Assembly: GCA_025594325.1 (NCBI GenBank)
Contig: JANHCV010000011.1
Coordinates: forward strand, 744,001-808,000
DNA length: 64,000 nt
Origin: Blastocladiella emersonii ATCC 22665
Taxonomy: Eukaryota > Blastocladiomycota > Blastocladiomycetes > Blastocladiales > Blastocladiaceae
Reading direction: 5' to 3'
The notes beneath the pieces were generated by a model. It ran no database searches, had not been told where the DNA came from, and saw only the letters and a list, made by a program, of their open reading frames with translations. The translations under genes and the position numbers were made by a program. Below are positions 50,422-59,242 of the stretch, piece after piece (the stretch's first letter is position 1; each line of letters opens with the position of its first letter).

Positions 50422-50820
50422 TCAGAGCTCGGCGAGGGTGAAGGTGACGGTGCCGATCGCGCCGTCGCGAGAATTGTTGGCGCCGTCAGCACGATAAGCA
50501 AAGTCGTGGTCGAAGAGATCACACCAGAAGCGGTTCTGCCCGTTCCACGGGCAGTCCCACGAAAGGTCACCAATTCGACGACCATCAACATACAAGTGGA
50601 CCCAACCTTCGGTGCCAGCGGAAGCGCTCTCGTGCCCGCACGATGCGGCCACGGGCATCTCCTTGCCCGGAGGCACATGGACGTCAGGCTCCTTCCAGTC
50701 GTGCTTGTTGTGTCCACAGGGGTTAAACCATTTGCCCCAGTGAAGGCCGCCCGCCTTGACGTGGACCGTCTTCGAGGTGCGGTTTCTGAGCTTGATAGCG
50801 ATCCACTGCGCGTGAGCCAT
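50422..50820 (-). CDS. Aegerolysin-family protein
   Basis: 132 aa, single exon, matching the short length of the family. Landmarks: AQWIAIKLRNRT at the N-terminus, HWGKWF, the family signature ASCGHESASAGTEGWVHLYV and SWDCPW. Aegerolysins are small beta-sandwich proteins of fungi and bacteria that bind membrane sphingolipids; some permeabilise membranes together with a MACPF partner. No partner gene is in this window, and there is no signal peptide, which is normal for the family. Codon use resembles the neighbours. Whether it is haemolytic cannot be judged. Confidence 0.85.
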   Translation of the reverse strand: MAHAQWIAIKLRNRTSKTVHVKAGGLHWGKWFNPCGHNKHDWKEPDVHVPPGKEMPVAASCGHESASAGTEGWVHLYVDGRRIGDLSWDCPWNGQNRFWCDLFDHDFAYRADGANNSRDGAIGTVTFTLAEL

Positions 50821-51542
50821 GACACCGTGTTTATGCTGGATAGTTAACTGTTCAGAAGAACATGCGATTGCTCGTTATAGGGTGCTCGAGGGCGTTAGAG
50901 GCGAGATTCATCCGTACTCGAGGGGAAAAAGTTGAACCGAGATGCTGGAACTTCATTGTGGAGGGGCCACCCAACCTATTGTATATGTGAGCTTTGCGGT
51001 GTGCAGTAAAGGACGACGCTGCGGCGAACGGTAACTGCTGCACCGAACAGTAAACCTTGCGGTAAACAGTACATGCTGCGCAACAGCTGCTGGTCAGGGA
51101 TCAACCGTGACGGCCACCATGCGGACAGATTGCCCGGTCCTCAGGCGACAACGGAGACAGTGGCTCGTCAACTGGTGCTCGAACGACTATAACAATCCCT
51201 TCCATAACACTGTGGGCGATAAGCTGGACAGTAGCGCATGTGATGGCCACAGTGATCCCGGCCACACGCGTGTCTGCGATCGCTTTTGCAGGCACAGAAG
51301 CTGGACGCGCTCATGCTCCGTTCTCTATCTCCGCCTCGTGTTCTGAATAAAGCAAGAAGTTTCAGCAAAATGCCCAGGATACTTCATGCACTTCATAAAA
51401 CACTGATGACGGACAACGTGATGCCCCACTGAGCAAGTGCAAGCATGAACTCGAGGTGCGGATGAGCTCCACTCCACAGTTGGCCGGTTCACTCACCGCT
51501 CACACCTTGATCGCCTCGTTTGTGCGCCTTGGCTCTATGTAG
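50821..51542. other. Stretch upstream of aegerolysin; missing 5' exon(s) of next gene
   Basis: Contains repeated AACAGTAA/GGTAAACAGTA pieces at 51,030-51,075. The 5' part of the coiled-coil gene whose exon starts at 51543 must lie here or further left, but I could not find an in-phase ATG exon. ATGAGCTCCACTCCACAG at 51,463 is a candidate but splices out of frame. Confidence 0.3.
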
Positions 51543-54500
51543 GTCGAGCGTCTCCGAGCCCACTTCCGCGCTTCCAGTCTGGCGCTTGACGGCGAGCTGA
51601 AGGCGGCCCGAGCGGACGCTCGTGAGTGGGAAGACCTGGTCAGCCGCCTCGCGTTCGCCAAGCTTCGGCGCTACCATATTCTTCTCGCGCTTGCGTACGC
51701 GGATAACTTGCCTCCGGACGACGTCGACGGGACAACGCAAGATGTACGCGGCGTCCCGTTTTCATTTAGGGCCCGTTTGGTTCCGGGGTGAATCAGGTGG
51801 ATCAATCGATTTTACACGGTCCGGTGTTCACCCAGCTGAAACGTGGCATTTTCACCCCGTCGTGTTCATCGCGGCGTTTGGTTCAACCCCCGGGTGAGCT
51901 GAATGGAACCCTCGTCGCTGAATCGCCCGTCTGCTCGCCCCCGAAACCTTCAGGCTGTGCTCCCCGGCCTATGTAAACGCCGTTTTCCTCCAAAGTAACT
52001 CGCTCTCTCTCCCCCGTCCTCCCTCAAAGCCGAAAAGAATGGCTCCCCCGTCAAGCAAAAAGCGCGCTGGCCGTACGGCCATGTCCATCGAGGAGATCGT
52101 CAAGAACGTGCCCGAAATCCCGCCGCCGCCCGCCGATAGCGACGAGGATGCAGATGACGACGCTGCTGGGAGCGACGGCAACGCTGCTGTCACGCCGACC
52201 AACCCGCTGCCGCCCGTGACCATCGCCAAGCCAAGCAAGCGCAAGGCCAGTGGCAGCAAGGCCAGCAGTGGCAAGGCCAGCGGCGGCAAGGCCACCTTCT
52301 GCTCCGCGTCGACCAACTTCCTCCTCGACCACTTCTGCAACCTCGCTGACGACGGCGTGCTCGGCGACAGCAACACGCTCAAGGCCCAGCACCGTGTGTC
52401 GATTGCCCAGGCCCTGTCGGACGAGTTCAACATGCAGTTTACGGCGGAACAGGTCAAGAACCGCGTGACATACGTACGCTTTGTCTTGCGGACACGCGTC
52501 AACCGTAGCGCTAACAACGTCAGCGTTCGGCTCCAGCTTCGCACTTGTTTTCGCGCCGTAAAACGGCTTCTGTCGTACTCGGGCAACGGCTGCACCTGGA
52601 ATGAGGGTGAGTGCACGGTCGACGTGCCAGAGGAGTTCTGGAACGATCTCTCGGTACGTTTGTTCAATATCGTTACGCGTCAACTCGCGGCGAGCTAACA
52701 GCGCCTGGCCTGCTTCAATTGTAGGCAGAGCTCAAGGAGGAGCTGACTGCGGGCTGCAAGCCCTTCCCGTACTACAAGAAGGCCAACATGCTGTGGGGCA
52801 GCTCGACCGCCACCGGCAAGTACTCGCACCTCGAGCAGGACGCAAGGAGTCTGGTGACGTGGAAGGTGTTGATGGTCAAGACGACGCGGCCCCCGCCAGC
52901 AAGCGCAGCCGCACTTCGGACAGCAGCTCGCGTCGCCTCTCGGACTCGGAATTCCTCATGGGCATCAAGGAGGTGTTCCAGAGCGTCTCAACCGCCGACT
53001 CCAAGCCCGTTCTGACCGCTGCACTTGAATGGGTCCAGGACGCGTACAATGACAATGAAGAGTACCAGATCGACGTCGCCACCCGCCTGACCGAGGATCA
53101 AACGCTTCGCGTCATGGCCGTGTCCGAATCGAAGCGCAAGCGCGTCCTCGAGTTTTTCATTCAGTAGCTCTCTCGCACATGTCCCCCTCCCCTCGCGTTG
53201 CTTCCTGGCCTTGTTCTCGCCCATTTGTGTCCAATACATCTGGCTTTGTGTCCATCGTATCTTCAATCGTTACCCTTCGCTCGAAAATGACGCGACTCGT
53301 TGAGAAACGCGTGGTTCTCAAAGTGTCTCGCACGTCACGTGATTGATCGACGCGTCTCCACCGATGCGTTCTGACCTCAGCGACGCGTCAAATCATCTGG
53401 AATCGCTTATCTAACGTTATAGTACTTGACAAATCAGTATATTACAGCATGCATGCGGGTACAACAATTATTTCGCGCCTTCAAAGACGGGTCCCACGAG
53501 CGGCCATGACGCGCCTGTACTCGGTCCAAAGAACATTTGCGACGCGGTTCCGAAGCGAGATACCGCGCTGACGAGCTCCGTCCAGCGAGGCCTCGAGGAC
53601 AGCGGCCTCGTCGTCCTCCTCGTTCTCGTCGTCCAGGGGCTCGCGCCCACGTACTGGCGCCTCACGCGCCGCGTCCCGCGCGCGCCGGAGCTCCGTCTCG
53701 GCGTCGCGAAAGAAGGCGTCGCCGCCTTGGTTCCACTTGTTGATCATGTTGTGCAGCGTGCAGAGCGCGTACACAAGCTTGACTTGAGTCTTGATTGGGT
53801 AGGCCGCGCCAATCGAGAGGACGCGGAACCGCTTCTTGAGCACGCCAAAGATATGCTCAATGGAGTTGCGGAGCGACGCGTGACGCAGATTGAAAAGCTC
53901 TTCGCGGTTCTTAACTCTACGTACGTTGGTGAAGCAGATGAGATGGCGCCAACGTGATGGTCATGGCAGTGAGAACGTACCCATCCTTGCCGCGGGCAAA
54001 CTCGCGAAGATGATAGCGGGTACCGCTGAAGGGCACGATGATGGACGTGCGGTTTGCGTAGCCGCCGTCGGCGAGGTAGAAGCGGCCGGCGGGGATCTTG
54101 AACCCACGGGCGAAGGCGTCCGAGAGCACGCGCGAGTCGTGCGCCTTGCCCTCCCACCCTGCGAGAACGTAGGTGAAGTTCAAGTCAAAGTCGCAGGCAG
54201 CGAGGACATTTGAGGAGATGGTCCCCTTGCGGTTTCGGAACGAGTCGTGAAGCTTGGCGGGCACAACAAACGGGATGTGCGTTCCGTCAAGCGCGCCGAC
54301 CGCGTTCTGGAACGGAGCGTATTTCGGGTCGTGGGCGATGCGCTCATGCACGGGCGTAGAATCGGACGGCTGGACAATGAACTCGGGCATCAGGCGGTAC
54401 AGAGCGTCGAGCACCTGCTTCAGAACCCTGGACGCGGTCTCGCCAGAGATTTGGAACCGCTCCCTGAGGTTGCGGTTGGTGCTGCCCTCGCCGGCCATGA

Positions 54501-55378
54501 CAAGAAAAACCATGAAGCGCGCCTCGACGGACAGCTCGCGGCCGTCGGTGAGAAGGCCACGGTCGCGGAACAGGCGGCAGATGGCCTTGAAGGTCTCGCG
54601 GGGCATACGGGCGATTTCCGAAAAACGCGTTTTGCTGTTGCACGTCAGCAGCTCTTGAACCCACGACTCGCCAGAAAGCGTGGACGTGCGGATAGGCTCC
54701 CACGAGCGGCGCTCGTTGCGCGCAGCGAGACGTCGCAGGAGAGCGAGGGCGGCCGTGAGCATGAGGCCGCGCAGCTTGCGGTTGTATCCCTTGCCCATGT
54801 TGTTTGAGGGCTCGAGAACACGATGCGTGAGGTTAGGTGTTGATTCGTTGCAATAAGTGCGGCTGCAAAGAGGTGGGAAAGATTTTATTGCGGGGGGGGG
54901 GGGGGGGGAGGGGCGTTCATCCAGCGGGGCGTTTGGTTCGCACGGCCGCTGAGATGAACGGGGGTGAGGTGAAACGTGGCAACTTTTTCAGCTGATCCAC
55001 CTGATCTGAACCAAACGGACCCTTATTTGATGGACAACGATTCTCAGTCGTCTTACGTTACAGGTTGAACATGTCGACAACAGGACTCGTTCACAGGATC
55101 TGTTCATCCACAAACTCGTCCAAGCCAATGGCAAGCTGCGCGAGGAAAAGCGCACTTCGCTCTCGCGTAGCGAGCAGGCGGTCAAGGAGGTGGACGAGCT
55201 TATGGCTCTTTGCCCGTCCGTTGTCGACTTCAGCCTGGAGGAGCAGCAGTACAGAATCCGCGAGTTTAGGGCTCGCCGGGAGAGCTCCGTGAATGATACG
55301 GACATCGCCGAAGCAGCCCTCGCGATAGAGGAGACGGCGTCAGTTCCCCAATCTCATCTCAGCGGCGTTCCCTCCTAA
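51543..55378 (+). CDS. Coiled-coil gene split by a Harbinger element (5' end missing)
   Basis: Two exons are clear: 51543-51743 (acceptor CTCTATGTAG) and 55064-55378 (acceptor ACGTTACAG), joining in phase 0 to 67 + 104 residues. Exon A is helical and charged (ELKAARADAREWEDLVSRL). Exon B continues as a coiled coil (LVQANGKLREEKRTSLSR) and ends in a short acidic/Ser tail. The donor GTACGC at 51744 and the acceptor at 55063 would define a 63-bp intron without the transposon, the normal length here. With the 3,254-bp element plus its duplicated TTA, the intron is 3,320 bp. No family recognised. Expression may depend on splicing out the whole element. Confidence 0.6.
51766..51768 (+). repeat. TTA target-site duplication (left) of Harbinger element
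   Basis: TTA before GGGCCCGTTTGG; the same TTA follows the right end at 55023-55025. Three-base TTA/TWA duplications are typical of PIF/Harbinger. Confidence 0.85.
52039..53167 (+). CDS. Harbinger-encoded SANT/Myb-like protein, with a frameshift
   Basis: Exon 1 52039-52653, 71-bp intron, exon 2 52725-53167. Exon 1 has an acidic/Ser-Lys-rich start and a helical DNA-binding region (STNFLLDHFCNLADDGVLG ... FTAEQVKNRVTYVRFVLR) of the trihelix/Myb-like kind that partners Harbinger transposases for import and target binding. Exon 2 starts AELKEELTAGCKPFPYYKK. Near 52843 the frame shifts by one base; the C-terminal part (RLSDSEFLMGIKEVFQ to the end) is readable only in another frame. Exon 2 length is one base short of phase, which fits a single-base deletion in GCAAGGAG. 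The copy is either damaged or contains a sequencing error. Confidence 0.7.
53481..54798 (-). CDS. PIF/Harbinger transposase (DDE_Tnp_4 type)
   Basis: Exons 54798-53981 and 53916-53481 with a 64-bp intron (GTACGT...GTACGTAG); 417 aa. A helix-turn-helix region (RFQISGETASRVLKQVLDAL) precedes the catalytic core: first Asp in VGALDGTHIPF, second in YLADGGYANRT, and Glu in LRNSIEHIFGVLKKRF, reached across the splice junction. ELFNLRHASLRN directly before the Glu is a family hallmark. The C-terminus is acidic. The frame is intact, so the protein should be able to excise and insert Harbinger elements at TTA sites. Confidence 0.93.
54892..54908 (+). repeat. Poly-G run (17 G)
   Basis: Homopolymer inside the Harbinger element near its right end; length may be unreliable in the assembly. 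Confidence 0.9.
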
Positions 55379-55551
55379 CCGTTTTAGGCGCTTTTGTCTG
55401 GGTTAGTCAGCGCTGGACCAAGAAGAACTCATTGTTTGATCGTGCTTATCATTTGTCTGTCTAGTCAAAGGCATATGTGTGTTACTTTAACGACTGTTCC
55501 CTGCCTGAGAATCAAGTCATAGCACTTCAAGCTGGACACGTCCACCGAAGA

Positions 55552-56535
55552 CTAGGAACAATCAAAGGGAAGCGCGGACTCACGCCACCAGTTGAGAACG
55601 TTGACGTGCCCCCGCGCCCTTGCGCGATTAACAACGACCGACGGCGTGTACTTGAGCTCGAGACCCGACTGCTTCCACCACTCGAGCACGGCCGCGTGAC
55701 CATTTTCGCTCGCCTTGTTCATGGCGGCCCGCGTGTAGGAAAACAGAACCCCGGACTTGTGCCACCACTCGAGCACCTTAACGTGTCCTTGTTCGCTGGC
55801 CTCGTCCATGACAAGCCAAGGCGAGTACTTGCGCTCCAAACCAGCTTGTTTCCAAAAATCAAGAACAGCGACGTGACCACGCGCGCTCGCCTCGTCCATG
55901 GCCGTTTCCGTATACTTGAGCGTGCGACCGGAGCTGTGCCAGATCTCCAGAACGCGAACGTGGCCGTTGGAACTGGCGAGGTCCAGGGCCTTGGTCGAGT
56001 ATCGCACATTGAGGCCGCTCGAGGCCCACCACCGCAAGAGCGCGAGGTCGGACGATGCACTTGCTTTGTCAAGATCGATCATTGAAACGATAAACTCGGC
56101 GTACCCGCCATGCGAGAGCCACCACGAGAGCACCTTGAACTGTCGCTTGCGGTAAGCCCACACGATGGCATTGTGCGGCGTGGGAAGCTCGAGGCCCGAC
56201 TTGACAAACCAATCGAGAACGTGAACATGGCCGAGTTCGCACGCGTACTCGACAGCAGACGCCGAGTAGACGAACGGAAGCCCGGAGTCGCGATAGAGCT
56301 GAAGCACGTCGGTCCGTCCAGAGCGTGCGGCCCAGTCAGGCTGGCAGCTGGGGAGCCGGCGAAGGACTTGACGAACGAGCGGGCTGAGCGTCTTCCGCCG
56401 GCTGCTCGGAAGGACGCGCAGGAGGGCCTTGAGGTCCTGCGGCTGCTGGCCGCGGAGTCGCGCAGTTTCCGTGAGAATGATCTCGATGACCTCGAGCGGA
56501 AGCCGAGGGAGACGAGAGTTTGTGGAGCGATCCAT
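55552..56535 (-). CDS. F-box/ankyrin-like repeat protein, copy A
   Basis: 327 aa from the ATG at 56535; the frame runs 26 residues further up, but MDRS... matches the paralogue start better. A leucine-rich F-box-like start (LPRLPLEVIEIILTETARL) is followed by about nine 31-34-residue repeats of the type ASxxGHVxVLEWWxxSGLELKYT. These are ankyrin-like units in which GH.xVL.WW is the most regular part. Such proteins often expand in fungal families and may act as substrate adaptors. The specific role is unknown. Paralogous to the gene at 56882-58021, same strand. Confidence 0.7.
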   Translation of the reverse strand: MDRSTNSRLPRLPLEVIEIILTETARLRGQQPQDLKALLRVLPSSRRKTLSPLVRQVLRRLPSCQPDWAARSGRTDVLQLYRDSGLPFVYSASAVEYACELGHVHVLDWFVKSGLELPTPHNAIVWAYRKRQFKVLSWWLSHGGYAEFIVSMIDLDKASASSDLALLRWWASSGLNVRYSTKALDLASSNGHVRVLEIWHSSGRTLKYTETAMDEASARGHVAVLDFWKQAGLERKYSPWLVMDEASEQGHVKVLEWWHKSGVLFSYTRAAMNKASENGHAAVLEWWKQSGLELKYTPSVVVNRARARGHVNVLNWWRESALPFDCS

Positions 56536-56881
56536 GGTTGTAAATGCTTGATTTGGCGCGAGGCAGGCCAAAACTAACGCGGGGTGAAGCCCTAATTTAA
56601 ACGACGGGGCCATGTTTACTAGTCCAACTTTTACTGTTCACGGCGCATGTGCGATGAACGGCAGTCTTTCTCCCAACGTGGCTAACACTTTCAGCGGCGT
56701 TACTTTGAATGCCGTGGTGCATCATGTTCCGGGATGCGTGGCAGGTCGAGTCGCAACACGTGACGCTGGCCATCGAGACGTTTGACGCGTCGACGCGTTT
56801 TTATAATGAGCAGTTTGGGAATAGCCGTTGAAATTTTCCCAACGAAAAGGAACCAGTTTATTAAAATTCTCGCTCAGAGCA

Positions 56882-58021
56882 TTATGTACAGAGACATTGC
56901 TTTCCAGCGTCAAGGCCCTTGAGCCACGTCTGAACGGAGCGGTTAGTTGAGCGCCGAACTTTGTCAGAGATAAGAAGTTGGAGCTGCGAGCTTGACCACC
57001 AATCAAACACGGCCACATGGCTGTTGCGCACAGCGCCATCGATAGCTGCCTTGGTGTACTTGAGCGGGAACCCGGATTGAAGCCACCAGTCCAGGACCTG
57101 AACGGGTCCTGAGGCACTAGCGCGGTCCACGGCTGCCTCCGTGTACTTGAGCTCGTAGGCGGAACGGTGTTGGTGCCACCACTCCAATGCTGCAATCTGC
57201 CCGAACTCGCTTGCGCGATCCACTGCGGCAGCCGAGTACAGAAATTCCAGGCCCGACGCGGCCCACCATTCGAGGGTTGGGAGGTGCCCGCGCGAGCTAG
57301 CTCGATCTAGTGCGCTGGCCGTGAACTTGATCTCGAGTCCCGACTTGACCCACCAGTCCAATACATCGACACGGTTCTCGGTGCTCGCCATGACCATGGC
57401 CGCGGCCGTGTACCGGACCTCGCGGCCAGAGTTACGCCAAAAATCAAGTACGTGAAGGTGACCACGCATGCTTGATCGGTCCATGGCATTGCTTGTGTAG
57501 GCCAGCCCAATGTCGCGTGCTACCCACCATTGCAGGAGTTTAAGGTCCCCTGACTCGCTCGCGGAATCAAGCAAGTGATCGAAAAAGGCGGTGTACTCGC
57601 CTCGTGCGTGCCACCATTCGAGGACGTGGTACTGTTGATTTCTGTATGCCGACTCGACTGCAAACTGCGAATGTTTGAGCTCTAGGCCGGAGGCAGCGAA
57701 CCACTGGAGCACGTGGAGGTGCCCAGCATGGCTGGCGCCATCCATGGCCCCACTTGAGTAGTAGAAGGGGATCCCCGACACGAGGTAAGCGTCAAGGATC
57801 TCGACATATCCTTTGCGCGCGACGTGGGTGACCTGGCATTCGGGCTTAAGGACGACGATGCGAGCGAGCGTTCTGGAGGAGCTTGCGCCACGAGGAAGTA
57901 CTTGAAGAAGGGCCCGCAGCTTGTGCAGGTCTTGTCCGGGAAAGCGAGCTGTTTCAATCAGAATCAGCTCGATGACCTCGTAAGGCAATTGCGGCAAGTT
58001 GTTGGTTTCATGAAGCTTCAT
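56882..58021 (-). CDS. F-box/ankyrin-like repeat protein, copy B
   Basis: 379 aa from the ATG at 58021 (MKLHETNN). Same layout as copy A: LPQLPYEVIELILIETARF then repeats such as ASHAGHLHVLQWFAASGLEL and ASSRGHLPTLEWWAASGLEF, one or two units more than copy A. The proteins are clearly homologous but well diverged (roughly half identical by eye in the best repeats), so the tandem duplication is old. No intron seen. Confidence 0.7.
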   Translation of the reverse strand: MKLHETNNLPQLPYEVIELILIETARFPGQDLHKLRALLQVLPRGASSSRTLARIVVLKPECQVTHVARKGYVEILDAYLVSGIPFYYSSGAMDGASHAGHLHVLQWFAASGLELKHSQFAVESAYRNQQYHVLEWWHARGEYTAFFDHLLDSASESGDLKLLQWWVARDIGLAYTSNAMDRSSMRGHLHVLDFWRNSGREVRYTAAAMVMASTENRVDVLDWWVKSGLEIKFTASALDRASSRGHLPTLEWWAASGLEFLYSAAAVDRASEFGQIAALEWWHQHRSAYELKYTEAAVDRASASGPVQVLDWWLQSGFPLKYTKAAIDGAVRNSHVAVFDWWSSSQLQLLISDKVRRSTNRSVQTWLKGLDAGKQCLCT

Positions 58022-58599
58022 TGCAGGTAGTACGGTACGCTCGAGAGAAGCCAGCACACAGGTCTTTCGCTTGGCGACTCGTCAAGGCGAACCTGGTGAG
58101 TGCGACGCCACACTGCCCACCCCATCACATGATGCTTGACGCGAGGAGCTCGGGCTGCGCCGCAACGGTCGAGTTGCCGTGCTCAGGAACAATCCACAAG
58201 ATATGTTGCAGCCTAATAGGACCCCGCTCCTTACAAAAATCCGGGAGCAACTCGCTTGCATCTGCGCGTGGCGTACACCATTCCCAGCTCTGGTCCTGCG
58301 GGTCTCCCGTGGCAAGAATACTTGATAACCGCTTCGTTTTGAGTCTTGCATGGAAGGCTCCAACTATTTCTTTATGCTGTCAACTAGGAAGTTGGGGACA
58401 GCGGGCTGAGCGTGGTGATCGAAGGAGTGATCGGGCGAGCTGCCACCCCTGTCGGCGGCACGCGCCGCCACGATCCGCTTTCAATTTACCATCGGCCGTG
58501 GTGCTGTGCCGCGGCGGCGGCGGCGGCCGCGCGATCGTAAACGCCGACGCGCTGCCCCACCCTCGCAGCGCAAGGGTCCCACTCCCCGCAACGTATCCC
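58022..58599. promoter_or_regulatory. Divergent region between ankyrin-like copy B and NDUFB8
   Basis: 578 bp. No gene supported. Holds both promoters; no clear TATA box. Confidence 0.35.
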
Positions 58600-59127
58600 A
58601 TGTCTTCTCTGCTCCGCGCCTCGGGCGCCGCCCGCCGCACCGCCGCCGCCGCTTCTGCCGTCGCGCGCCGCGCGGCGTCGACGGCGATTCCCAAGATCGA
58701 CACGGCGACGATCCCCAAGTCGCGGTTCGACAACGACCCGTCGGACCCGCAGTACTACGGCGTGATGAAGGAGTCGGGCTTCGACCCGCTGGTCGGCGAC
58801 TACCCGCTGCTCAAGTGGGAGGGCGCGCAGCAGCGGTCGGCGTACGACCCGTACTGGGACCCGATTGACCGCCGCCAGTTCGGCGAGACGCTGCACCACG
58901 AGGACGAGCTGCTGTCGGCCATGGCGCCCGACGTGCACACGTACCCGACGGGCAAGGCCGCGCTCCAGCTCGCCTCCTTCTTCGTCGCCGCCTTCGGCCT
59001 GTTCCAGCTCGCCAACTGGTACACGCCCAAGTACCACCCGAACCTCGCCGCCTCGCGCGACTACTCGTTCCCCGACTTTGAGGGCAACCGCGAGCTCGAG
59101 GCCGAGGCCGCCGCCGAGTCCGAGTAA
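58600..59127 (+). CDS. Mitochondrial complex I subunit NDUFB8 (ASHI)
   Basis: 175 aa, single exon. The N-terminus is an Arg/Ala/Ser-rich mitochondrial presequence (RASGAARRTAAAASAVARR). The family core follows: GDYPLLKWEGAQQRSAYDPYWDPIDRRQFGE (read in two parts), then a single hydrophobic segment (ALQLASFFVAAFGLFQLA) and YTPKYHPNLAASRDY. The RR.FGE.LH.EDE motif is typical. It is an accessory membrane-arm subunit of NADH:ubiquinone oxidoreductase. Confidence 0.88.
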   Translation: MSSLLRASGAARRTAAAASAVARRAASTAIPKIDTATIPKSRFDNDPSDPQYYGVMKESGFDPLVGDYPLLKWEGAQQRSAYDPYWDPIDRRQFGETLHHEDELLSAMAPDVHTYPTGKAALQLASFFVAAFGLFQLANWYTPKYHPNLAASRDYSFPDFEGNRELEAEAAAESE

Positions 59128-59242
59128 TGCGTCTCCGCTCCGCTCTGCCCCGTCGTTTGTTCATTGTCATCCCCATCTACCCTACCCTTGTCTCTCCCTC
59201 GCCCTCCCTTGAATATGGAATCGATTTACGCAACGGGCCATG

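Larger units (their letters stand above)
51769..55022 (+). mobile_element. PIF/Harbinger DNA transposon, complete
   Basis: 3,254 bp. Terminal inverted repeats begin GGGCCCGTTTGGTTC on the left and GGGTCCGTTTGGTTC on the right, and share ATCAGGTGGATCA a few bases further in. Flanked by TTA. It carries the usual two genes in convergent orientation: a SANT/Myb-like protein (plus strand) and a DDE transposase (minus strand). Transposase frame intact; Myb-like gene shows one frameshift. Confidence 0.93.

Noticed and set aside
51107..51346. 79-residue frame upstream of the split coiled-coil gene as its first exon
   Set aside because: No coiled-coil character, and it does not splice in phase to the exon at 51543.
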